Assembly: GCF_030348945.1 (NCBI RefSeq)
Contig: NZ_JAUCEN010000002.1
Location: forward strand, 1,302,001-1,366,000
Source of the DNA: Peribacillus sp. ACCC06369
GTDB lineage: Bacteria; Bacillota; Bacilli; Bacillales; DSM-1321
Direction of reading: 5' to 3'
DNA length: 64,000 nt
Shown: positions 43,651-51,648 of the stretch, in pieces
Numbering within the stretch: position 1 is the stretch's first letter
Layout of the letters: each line of letters begins with the position of its first letter
Position numbers and translations under genes: made by a program
The notes under the pieces: generated by a model
The model's database searches: none
Seen by the model: the letters and a program-made list of their open reading frames with translations, nothing else
Told to the model about the DNA's origin: nothing

Positions 43651-44681
43651 AGAAGAAAGTTGCGATAATTGGTGGAGGACAAACGGCAGAAAAAGTACAT
43701 GTTCCCTACTACCATACACGTGAAGAAGTAGAAATTGTTGCAGTTGTTGGTCCGAATATTGAGCGGACAAAAAACTTTGCGAAACGTAACGGAATAGCTC
43801 GATCATATACAGATGCAGATGAAATGTTTCAGGCAGAACAGCCTGACATCGTTAGTGTCTGCACGCCAAATAGATATCATTATGAAAATGTGATAAAGGC
43901 TTTGGAATATGGCTGTCATGTAATGTGCGAGAAACCACCCGCAATATCCTCTATAGAAGCAAAGCATATGCAAGAAGTTGCTAAAGAAAACAACCTTATT
44001 CTTGCATATAATTTTCATCACCGTTTTGCTGATGATGTTAATATTTTGCGAAAAAATGTGACAGAAGGTGTGCTGGGGGATATTTATGTCGTAAAAGCAA
44101 AAGCCCTGCGCCGAAGCGGTGTACCAGGGTGGGGGAATTTTATAAATAAAGAATCGCAAGGAGGGGGGCCTCTAATAGATTTAGGTGTCCACATGCTCGA
44201 TGCCGCCCTCTATGTGTTAGGCTATCCAAAAGTGGAGAAGGTAACAGCCAAGATGTTTCAAAAAATTGGCACAAAAAAATCACATGGATCTTTTGGGGAA
44301 TGGGATCCAAAAAAGTATGAAGTGGAAGATTCCCTTTTTGGTTTTATTGAGCTTGAAGGCGGTTGCTTGCTGCAACTCGAGACTTCATTTGCTTTAAATA
44401 TTAAAGAAACATCAATCATGAATGTGGAATTCTTTGGAGATGAGGCGGGAGCAACACTTTTTCCTGCCAATATTTATACTGATCAAAAAGGTGAATTAGT
44501 GACGATTTTGGACAGAAAGACAGCTGATCCGGATAGGGTTCAGAAAGGAATGGCTGCCTTTGTTGATAAATGTTTGGGCAAAGAAGTCATGGTGGCTAAT
44601 GGAAGAGAAGGTTACTTGATCGTGCAACTTATCGAAGCTCTCTATCAATCTGCTGAAAAAGGTGAAAGTGTAACCATATGA
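43647..44681 (+). CDS. Gfo/Idh/MocA family dehydrogenase (YcjS-like)
   Basis: 344 aa. Rossmann start KKVAIIGGGQTAEKVHVPYY, motif CEKPPAISSIEAKHMQ, and the catalytic-domain segment GGGPLIDLGVHMLDAALYVLG with the usual Asp/His pair. E. coli YcjS oxidises glucosides at C3 with NAD. Four-nt ATGA overlaps at both ends couple it to the epimerase and to the GH65 gene, so the three conversions are tightly co-translated. Confidence 0.9.
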   Translation: MKKKVAIIGGGQTAEKVHVPYYHTREEVEIVAVVGPNIERTKNFAKRNGIARSYTDADEMFQAEQPDIVSVCTPNRYHYENVIKALEYGCHVMCEKPPAISSIEAKHMQEVAKENNLILAYNFHHRFADDVNILRKNVTEGVLGDIYVVKAKALRRSGVPGWGNFINKESQGGGPLIDLGVHMLDAALYVLGYPKVEKVTAKMFQKIGTKKSHGSFGEWDPKKYEVEDSLFGFIELEGGCLLQLETSFALNIKETSIMNVEFFGDEAGATLFPANIYTDQKGELVTILDRKTADPDRVQKGMAAFVDKCLGKEVMVANGREGYLIVQLIEALYQSAEKGESVTI

Positions 44682-46900
44682 AAAAATTAGTGGAAAATGG
44701 ATTTGACCTGCGTTATATAAATAAATTTGCTAGTTTAATGACAATAGGGAATGGATACTGTGGTCTGCGTGCCACCCATGAAGAAAACTATGTAGATCAA
44801 ACACGAGGTATGTATGTAGCCGGTATTTATAATAAAGCTACGGCTAATGAACCGTCCGAATTAGTCAATTTGCCAGATATGATAGGAATGAATATTGAGG
44901 TTGATGGAGAAATTTTTTCCCTGCTAACGGGAGAAGTCCTTTCATATAAACGCCAGCTAAACTTTGAAACCGGGGAATTAAACCGTGAAATACTATGGAA
45001 AAGTAATTCTGGTGCACGTTTCCGTTTTACATTTCAACGTTTTGTAGCAAAAAATGACCTTCATGTTCTAGGTACAAAATTAACCGTCATTTCTTTGGAC
45101 AAAAACACACAAATAAAAATAGTAACTGGAATCAATGCGCAGCAAACTAATTTTGGAAAACAGCATCTTATTGAAGAAAAGGTTCGTGTAATTGAGGGGG
45201 ACTTGATACAGGGCATCTATAAAACTACCGAATCAGGGCATACGATTGCACTTGCGGCGTGTTGTATGTGTTCAGTCGAGAGTGATATATCTTATTCAGC
45301 AAAAAATAGGCAGCTGCTATCCACCATTAAGCAGGACCTTCTGCCTGATACCCCTTTTGTTCTAGAAAGAATCGGTGCCGTTTTTACGTCACTTGATGCA
45401 GATATTATGGGGAAAAGCCCAGAAGTAGCAAGTGTTGTGGCACTAAGAAAATACTCTTCATATGGATATGACGCTTTACTTGAAAAGTCAGCAGGGAAGT
45501 GGGCGCAATTTTGGAAGCAAAAGCGCATCAAAATATCGTCAACCAGGGATTTTGATCAGCTTGCTGTTGATTTTTCTTTATATCAAATAGAAGTTATGAC
45601 ACCTGCACATGATGAACGATTCAGTGTCGGAGCGAAAGGTTTGACGGGGGAAGGATATAAAGGTCATGTTTTTTGGGATACTGAAATGTTCATTTTACCC
45701 TTCCATCTGTTTACAGAACCGGAAAAAGCGAGAAAACTATTGCGATACCGCTATTTAAAACTAGAACAGGCAAAAGAGAAAGCTGCATCCAATGGCTTTG
45801 AAGGTGCTTTATTCCCTTGGGAAAGTGCTTTTACCGGAGAAGAAGAAACACCTGAATTTGCGGCCATTAATATTAAAACTGGAAAGCGGCAGAAAGTGGC
45901 GTCCGCTATAGCTGAACATCATATTGTGGCAGACATTGCTTATACAGTTGTGGAATATTACAAAAATACATTAGATGATGCTTTTATGAGAAAAGAAGGG
46001 CTTGAGCTGCTTAAAGAAACGAGCCGGTTTTGGATCAGCAGGGGTGTAGAAGAAAATGGACAGTTGGTTATCAAAGATGTCATCGGGCCGGATGAATACA
46101 CAGAACACGTTGATAATAATGCATTTACAAACTATATGGCTTGGTACAATGTTGATCAGGCACTATTTTTTATGGATAAGTATGGGGATTCTGATGGTTT
46201 GCTAATGGAACGAGGACAGGAATTTCTAAAGCGTTTATATTTACCTAAGGCTAATGATCATAAAATCATTCCCCAGGATGATACATTCCTCAGCAAGCCT
46301 GAAATCGACCTTTCCCGCTATAAAGAATCTCAGGGTAGTCAAGGGATTCTTATGGATTTTTCACGTCAAGAAGTAAATGAAATGCAAATTTTAAAACAAG
46401 CCGATGTCGTTATGCTGCTTTATTTATTTCCGGAGTTATTTCCAAGTGATGTAATCTCTGAAAATTTGCATTATTACGAGGAGCACACCATACACGATTC
46501 TTCACTGAGCAAAGCGATTCATGCCATAGTTGCAGCAAGAGCGGGTGAACTAGAAAAGTCATATGAATTTTTCCATGAAGCATCTTTAATCGACTTGGGC
46601 CCGAACCCACTATCTTCAGATGAAGGGCTTCATGCTGCATCCCTTGGTGCCATCTGGATGGCGACAATGTTCGGTTTTGCGAATATCTCGATCAAGGATC
46701 ATCGCTTAAGCTTAAAACCTAACATGCCATCTGACTGGTCGGAACTTGCCTTTCCATTAATTTTCCGAGGGTCGCGCTTACATATCATCCTTACACATAA
46801 GCAAGCCGTAATAACGAAAGTCTCGGGTGATGATGTACTAATAGAACTAAACGGTGCTGAATATTTGCTATCGAACAAAGTTGAAGTAAGCTTTCAATAG
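44678..46900 (+). CDS. GH65 disaccharide phosphorylase (kojibiose/maltose phosphorylase-like, YcjT-like)
   Basis: 740 aa, full length. Catalytic acid E473 lies in VIGPDEYTEHVDNNAFTNYMAW; KGLTGEGYKGHVFWDTEMFILPF lines the active site and the phosphate-binding HxSS-like HDSSLSKAIHA follows. GH65 inverting phosphorylases split alpha-glucobioses into beta-glucose 1-phosphate. The linkage cannot be fixed from sequence; E. coli YcjT is a kojibiose phosphorylase. The product fits the beta-phosphoglucomutase encoded downstream. Confidence 0.92.
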   Translation: MKKLVENGFDLRYINKFASLMTIGNGYCGLRATHEENYVDQTRGMYVAGIYNKATANEPSELVNLPDMIGMNIEVDGEIFSLLTGEVLSYKRQLNFETGELNREILWKSNSGARFRFTFQRFVAKNDLHVLGTKLTVISLDKNTQIKIVTGINAQQTNFGKQHLIEEKVRVIEGDLIQGIYKTTESGHTIALAACCMCSVESDISYSAKNRQLLSTIKQDLLPDTPFVLERIGAVFTSLDADIMGKSPEVASVVALRKYSSYGYDALLEKSAGKWAQFWKQKRIKISSTRDFDQLAVDFSLYQIEVMTPAHDERFSVGAKGLTGEGYKGHVFWDTEMFILPFHLFTEPEKARKLLRYRYLKLEQAKEKAASNGFEGALFPWESAFTGEEETPEFAAINIKTGKRQKVASAIAEHHIVADIAYTVVEYYKNTLDDAFMRKEGLELLKETSRFWISRGVEENGQLVIKDVIGPDEYTEHVDNNAFTNYMAWYNVDQALFFMDKYGDSDGLLMERGQEFLKRLYLPKANDHKIIPQDDTFLSKPEIDLSRYKESQGSQGILMDFSRQEVNEMQILKQADVVMLLYLFPELFPSDVISENLHYYEEHTIHDSSLSKAIHAIVAARAGELEKSYEFFHEASLIDLGPNPLSSDEGLHAASLGAIWMATMFGFANISIKDHRLSLKPNMPSDWSELAFPLIFRGSRLHIILTHKQAVITKVSGDDVLIELNGAEYLLSNKVEVSFQ

Positions 46901-47028
46901 CAGAAGAAATACTATCGCTCTTAAAAGCATTCGTACTTGCAATGTAATCATCTGAATTAGGATTTTACTTGCTTGCTTTCACGATTATTCATAAGAAGAA
47001 CTCATTAGGTAACATTCAGGAGGCAGAC

Positions 47029-48165
47029 ATGAAAATTGTAATTGCACCAGATTCATTTAAAGAGAGTTTACCATCAGACCAGGTCGCAAGAGCCATTCAA
47101 TCCGGTTTCATGTCCATTTTCCCGAAAGCGGAGTATCATTTGCTTCCAATTGCAGACGGCGGTGAAGGTACTGTTCAAGCTTTGGTATCCGCTCACAAGG
47201 GAAGGGTCGAAAGCATTTCTGTTACCGGTCCACTAGGATTGCCGGTTGAAGCGAAAATAGCTTTCTCGAATGATGGAGAGACAGCATTTATCGAAATGGC
47301 GGAAGCATGCGGATTGCATCTTGTTCCTATAGAGCAACGAAATCCCTTACATACTACTTCTTTTGGTGTGGGAGAGCTGATGATTCACGCTATGAACCAA
47401 GGTGCTTCCGAACTGATCATTGGAGTTGGCGGGAGTTCAACTAATGATGGAGGAGTAGGGATGGCTTCCGCTCTTGGTTATGAATTTTTTGATGGTGAAA
47501 GAAAAGCAGTAAAGGGTACCGGCAAGGATCTGTTTAATATTGTTTCTATGTCTGAAAGGAACCGTGACCGGAGATTAGATCTTGTTAATATTACGATAGC
47601 AGCAGATGTGGAAAATCCCTTAACGGGCCTTGACGGTGCAACCTATATTTATGGTCCACAAAAAGGGCTTCCTGAAGATATGCTAGATGAAATGGATAAA
47701 GCCATGGGCAGGTTTCATCAAATGGCAGGCAACTATTTAGGAATGGATGTCTCCTCCTTACCCGGGAGTGGTGCAGGTGGAGGGATGGGCGCCGGTCTGT
47801 TGTTATTCACAGGAGCTAAACTAAAAAAGGGCATTGAACTTATGATGGAGCATCTAAAGGTAAAAGAAATTTGTCAAGATGCAGATATAGTGATTGTGGG
47901 AGAAGGGAAAATAGACCATCAGACAATATATGGAAAAGCACCCTCGGGTGTAGCTAAATGCGCACCACCCAAAGCAAAAGTAATAGCGATTTGCGGAAGT
48001 GTGGGTGAGGGATCTGATGTTCTTTACGATCATGGGTTTGATGCCATATTCCCTACGATTCCTGCAATGCTGCCCATCGAAAACATTCTAGGTAGTGCAT
48101 TTAAAAATATAGAGAGAACATCTCGAAATGTTGCAGCACTTCTTCGAAAAGAGAGGGACGGTTAA
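47029..48165 (+). CDS. Glycerate kinase (GarK/GlxK family)
   Basis: 378 aa from ATG 47029, behind CAGGAGG; the in-frame codons upstream lack a site. The start KIVIAPDSFKESLPSDQVARAI, then IADGGEGTV, GVGGSSTNDGGVGMASALGY and GAGGGMGAGLLLF are diagnostic. It phosphorylates D-glycerate to 2-phosphoglycerate. It has no counterpart in the E. coli ycj cluster. Its presence between the GH65 and beta-PGM genes indicates that a glycerate moiety is released, which fits glucosylglycerate phosphorolysis by the first enzyme. Confidence 0.93.
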   Translation: MKIVIAPDSFKESLPSDQVARAIQSGFMSIFPKAEYHLLPIADGGEGTVQALVSAHKGRVESISVTGPLGLPVEAKIAFSNDGETAFIEMAEACGLHLVPIEQRNPLHTTSFGVGELMIHAMNQGASELIIGVGGSSTNDGGVGMASALGYEFFDGERKAVKGTGKDLFNIVSMSERNRDRRLDLVNITIAADVENPLTGLDGATYIYGPQKGLPEDMLDEMDKAMGRFHQMAGNYLGMDVSSLPGSGAGGGMGAGLLLFTGAKLKKGIELMMEHLKVKEICQDADIVIVGEGKIDHQTIYGKAPSGVAKCAPPKAKVIAICGSVGEGSDVLYDHGFDAIFPTIPAMLPIENILGSAFKNIERTSRNVAALLRKERDG

Positions 48166-48166
48166 A

Positions 48167-48844
48167 ATGGAAGAAAAATTTATTGATGCAGTAGTATTTG
48201 ACCTTGATGGTGTCATAACCGATTCAGCGCATTATCATTTCCTGGCTTGGCGAGAACTGGCTAGTGAAATAGGAATTAGTATTAACGAGGTCTTTAACGA
48301 GAGGCTAAAGGGGGTAAGCCGAATGGATTCCCTTGAGTTGATTTTGCAAGAAGGAAATCAGCAAAATGACTTCACTTTGAGCGAAAAAGAAAAAATGGCT
48401 GAAAAAAAGAACCTTCACTACTGTGAGTTTCTGAATGAATTGACGCCTCAAGATATACTGCCAGGGATTTTGGAGCTGATTACCAACATTAAATTAGAAG
48501 GAATTTCCATTGGACTTGCTTCTGTTTCCAGAAATGCAAGCACCGTATTAAAGGCACTACAGTTAGAGGATACTTTTGATTACGTTGTAGATGCTGCAAA
48601 AGTAAAAAAATCTAAACCTGATCCGGAAATTTTCTTGACGGCATGTAAACAACTTGATGCGAATCCAAAACGATCAATCGGAATTGAAGATGCTTCTGCA
48701 GGGATTGACTCCATCAAGGCAAGCGAAATGTTTGCTGTCGGTGTGGGAAATACTCTTAATAAAGCCGATTATCAGGTACATGCAACGAAAGAACTTCAAT
48801 GGGAAATGATAAAGTCTGAATATAAAAAATGGAGAGAAAGATAG
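48167..48844 (+). CDS. pgmB: Beta-phosphoglucomutase (YcjU/PgmB-like)
   Basis: 225 aa from ATG 48167, one nt after the glycerate kinase stop, with GAGAGGGACGG upstream. HAD-fold motif 1 is VVFDLDGVITDSAHYHFLAW (Asp nucleophile and acid/base), SVSRNA is motif 2, KVKKSKPDPEIF motif 3 and IGIEDASAGIDSIKA motif 4, all as in beta-PGM. It converts beta-glucose 1-phosphate from the GH65 enzyme to glucose 6-phosphate. Last gene of the operon. Confidence 0.93.
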   Translation: MEEKFIDAVVFDLDGVITDSAHYHFLAWRELASEIGISINEVFNERLKGVSRMDSLELILQEGNQQNDFTLSEKEKMAEKKNLHYCEFLNELTPQDILPGILELITNIKLEGISIGLASVSRNASTVLKALQLEDTFDYVVDAAKVKKSKPDPEIFLTACKQLDANPKRSIGIEDASAGIDSIKASEMFAVGVGNTLNKADYQVHATKELQWEMIKSEYKKWRER

Positions 48845-49100
48845 TTCTCCAAGATACTGCCCAATTAAGTGGGCAGTAATACTCCAGGCAGTGCACTGTC
48901 CATAACAGAAAATGCTGATCACCGTGCAAATGAATCAATAAGAACTATTGATGACCAATGGGCTCAACGTGTAACTCCACACAAGGGATGGCCTACATAG
49001 CAATCATCAGATTTTTCATAATTGCTTCGCCACTTAAAGGGGAGTGGAAAGGACCCTGCACCATCAAATGGGCTGCTATTGCCAAATTTGTAGAATTCTA
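48845..49100. other. Intergenic stretch after the glucoside operon
   Basis: Contains a hairpin TACTGCCCA / TGGGCAGTA (about 48857-48880) without a T-tract, a weak end for the operon. The rest appears to be degenerate, non-coding sequence. Confidence 0.4.
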
Positions 49101-49248
49101 TCCTTCAAAAAGGCTCAGGATGAACTTGTCATTCCAGTTCACCTATGGGAAAAGCCAGTTAAGAGGGTTGACCTTGGTCGTGGAAAGGTGAGCCAAAATC
49201 TTGAATATATGTGTAACCCGTCCTCCTTAGGTGGACGGGTTTTGTATG
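49101..49248 (+). repeat. Direct repeat, copy B (decayed oxidoreductase gene tail)
   Basis: In one frame AQDELVIPVHLWEK matches DQDELVIPDPLWEK at the end of the flavin oxidoreductase gene. The following untranslated part, ATCTTGAATATATG...TAACCCGTCCTCC, and the terminator also match. There is no intact gene here. Confidence 0.75.
49215..49246 (+). terminator. Terminator within copy B
   Basis: AACCCGTCC / GGACGGGTT stem with TTTTG. Confidence 0.7.
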
Positions 49249-49643
49249 TGTACATACGATAGATAGGGATAAACCTAGATGGAGAAACAAGAAATATTTG
49301 AGGGGAATGCAATCAAAATGAAACCCGTCATTCGTATACAATCTACATCCGAAATCACCAAACCAGTATATTGAATACCCTATTTGTTCAAAAGGGTAAG
49401 TAAGGTTATTTCATCTTTGACTAAAAGAGAGGCATTGATTCACAGAATTAACGTCTTTTATTTTAGGTTTCTCATTGACACGGGATTTAATCATTCCTAT
49501 ACAGTAAATACTATCTTTAATGGTTATGTTATTACGAAGATTATATAGTCAAATATTGAATAAAATTATATAAATATTTGTGCCAATGAATAAAATATAT
49601 TATTATCAATTTAATAAGCTGGTATAAAAACGGAGGGTTTATT
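49249..49643. other. Upstream region of the GH1 gene
   Basis: 395 nt, strongly AT-rich. No ribonucleic antiterminator (LicT/BglG-type) or clear operator was recognised. A short frame at 49279-49374 has no ribosome binding site. Confidence 0.35.
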
Positions 49644-51053
49644 ATGAAGTTTCCACACGATTTTTTATTCGGAGCAGCTTCTGCTTCTTTTCAAATAGAA
49701 GGAGCATGGAATGAAGATGGTAAAGGTATAACGAATTGGGATGTTTTTTCAAAGATTCCGGGGAAAACATATGAAGGTACAAACGGAGATGTAGCCATAG
49801 ACCATTATCATCGTTACAAAGAAGATATTAAATTAATGGCAGAGATGGGACTTGAATCGTATCGGTTTTCCATTTCATGGGCACGTATTTTGCCCACAGG
49901 TGACGGAGAAGTAAATGAAAAAGGCTTGGAATTTTATAATAATGTAATAAATGAATGCTTAAAATATGGGATAGTTCCTTTTGTTACGCTGTATCATTGG
50001 GATTTGCCTTTGACGCTTGAACAAGATGGAGGATGGACGAATAAGCGAACAGCTGAAGCATTCGTCAAGTATGCAGAAATTTGTTTTAAGGCATTCGGAG
50101 ACCGCATCAAACATTGGATCACGTTTAATGAAACGGTAATGTTTTGCGGATTGGGCTATTTAAAAGGTGCGCATCCGCCTGGTATCCAAAATGATGAGAA
50201 TAAATATTTTCAAGCGACACATTACGTGTTTTATGCACATGCGAAAGCAGTAGAAGTATACAAGGCACTGAATCATTACGGTGAAATTGGGATTACCCAT
50301 GTTTTCTTACCAGCTTACAGCATAGATGATAAGCATGAGAATGCATTAGCTGCCCGACATGCCAATGAATATGAAACTTTTTGGTATTATGACCCAATAT
50401 TAAAAGGTGAATATCCAGCTTATGTGGTTGAGCAATTAAAGGAGAAAGGCTGGACGCCAAGTTGGACCGAAGAAGAACTGGATACGTTAAAAAGAAATGC
50501 GGAAAAGAATGATTTTATTGGACTTAATTATTACCAGCCCATTCGAGTGGAAAAAAATCGGGAAGCCGTTTCATCCATGGAGCATTCAAGAGAAACATCT
50601 ACTCTAGCTCCAGGGAACCCATCTTTTGATGGCTTTTATCGGACCGTGAAAATGGAAGATAAAACATATACAAAATGGGGGTGGGAAATCTCTCCTCAAG
50701 GATTTTTAGATGGGCTTCATATGTTAAATGGGCGTTATGGTGATATTAAAATGTATGTTACGGAAAACGGACTTGGTGATGAGGATCCGATTATTGATGG
50801 TGAAATAGTGGATGTTCCTCGTATTAAATATATTGAGGAACATTTAAAAGTTATTAAGCGTGCAATCAAAGAAGGCATTCACTTAAAAGGGTATTACGCT
50901 TGGTCTGTCATCGATCTATTAAGCTGGTTAAACGGGTATAAAAAGCAATACGGATTTATTTACGTGGACCATCATGATCAATTAAACCGAAAAAAGAAGC
51001 TGTCGTTTCATTGGTACAAGCATATTATCGAGACGAGAGGAGAAGAGCTGTAA
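49644..51053 (+). CDS. GH1 6-phospho-beta-glucosidase
   Basis: 469 aa, full length. FLFGAASASFQIEGAWNEDGKG is the family start, the acid/base Glu is in TFNETVMF (about 166) and the nucleophile in YVTENGLGDED (about 373). Near the end, DLLSWLNGYKKQYGFIYV shows Ser, then Lys at +7 and Tyr at +9, the phosphate-binding triad of 6-phospho-beta-glycosidases rather than plain beta-glucosidases. It would hydrolyse PTS-imported phospho-beta-glucosides, but no PTS gene lies in the window. CGGAGGG precedes the ATG. Confidence 0.9.
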   Translation: MKFPHDFLFGAASASFQIEGAWNEDGKGITNWDVFSKIPGKTYEGTNGDVAIDHYHRYKEDIKLMAEMGLESYRFSISWARILPTGDGEVNEKGLEFYNNVINECLKYGIVPFVTLYHWDLPLTLEQDGGWTNKRTAEAFVKYAEICFKAFGDRIKHWITFNETVMFCGLGYLKGAHPPGIQNDENKYFQATHYVFYAHAKAVEVYKALNHYGEIGITHVFLPAYSIDDKHENALAARHANEYETFWYYDPILKGEYPAYVVEQLKEKGWTPSWTEEELDTLKRNAEKNDFIGLNYYQPIRVEKNREAVSSMEHSRETSTLAPGNPSFDGFYRTVKMEDKTYTKWGWEISPQGFLDGLHMLNGRYGDIKMYVTENGLGDEDPIIDGEIVDVPRIKYIEEHLKVIKRAIKEGIHLKGYYAWSVIDLLSWLNGYKKQYGFIYVDHHDQLNRKKKLSFHWYKHIIETRGEEL

Positions 51054-51060
51054 ATAGAAA

Positions 51061-51097
51061 GAAAACCTCTTGATATTAATCAAGAGGTTTTTTGTAT
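51061..51097 (+). terminator. Terminator after the GH1 gene
   Basis: AAAACCTCTTGAT / ATCAAGAGGTTTT with TTTTTT. Confidence 0.9.
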
Positions 51098-51347
51098 ATA
51101 TAGACCAGTAAATGATTGAACGAATAATAGGGAAATTATATCGACCATAAAAGATAAGTTTGGAAAAAACGATTCTGTAGTATCGGGAATTATGATCAAT
51201 ATTTGTTTCAAGGCGACACCTTGAGATGAGTGGGGAATTAGTCGAAAGTTCAAACTTCCCGGTTTGTAGTCTATATCTCCGGGATCAAACTAACTAGACT
51301 GGAAGTATGGTCCCGGATTGTAATGTGTATGTAAAAATATTCAAAAA

Positions 51348-51369
51348 AATGTAAACAAATGTTTACATT
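51348..51369. promoter_or_regulatory. Perfect inverted repeat, candidate operator
   Basis: AATGTAAAC and GTTTACATT arms (9 bp) around AAAT. It sits about 30 nt upstream of a TATAAT box (51400-51405). The bound regulator is unknown; MerR-type protein from 53383 is one candidate. Confidence 0.55.
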
Positions 51370-51648
51370 GCTAACAATGTACAGTTTTACGTTTTACTGT
51401 ATAATGTTGAAGCGTGGCCAAGAACCATGTCAAATAACTTAACAAAGGAGATTACATATGACGATTATTTATTATTTTTGAAAGGTCCCCCGTATGTTTG
51501 TAGTGAACCAATCAGTCCCGTTGAAAGAATAGTATCCTCTACAATAGTTAATATTGATATCGATTGAGTAACTCCCTCTAAAATGAAAGAATATCTTTTT
51601 CCTGATAATGGTAAATTCCAATTTTAAAAAACGACTAAGGATGTGAGT
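51370..51648 (+). promoter_or_regulatory. Putative long leader upstream of the SulP gene
   Basis: From TATAAT at 51400 to the SulP start there are about 245 nt. They include a 7-codon frame (51458-51481, MTIIYYF) with a strong AAAGGAG site at 7-nt spacing. No terminator hairpin was found in the leader. The stretch 51098-51347 shows short inverted repeats but no gene. Confidence 0.35.

Noticed and set aside
49279..49374. 31-codon frame upstream of the GH1 gene
   Set aside because: No ribosome binding site and no recognisable family; lies in degenerate intergenic sequence.
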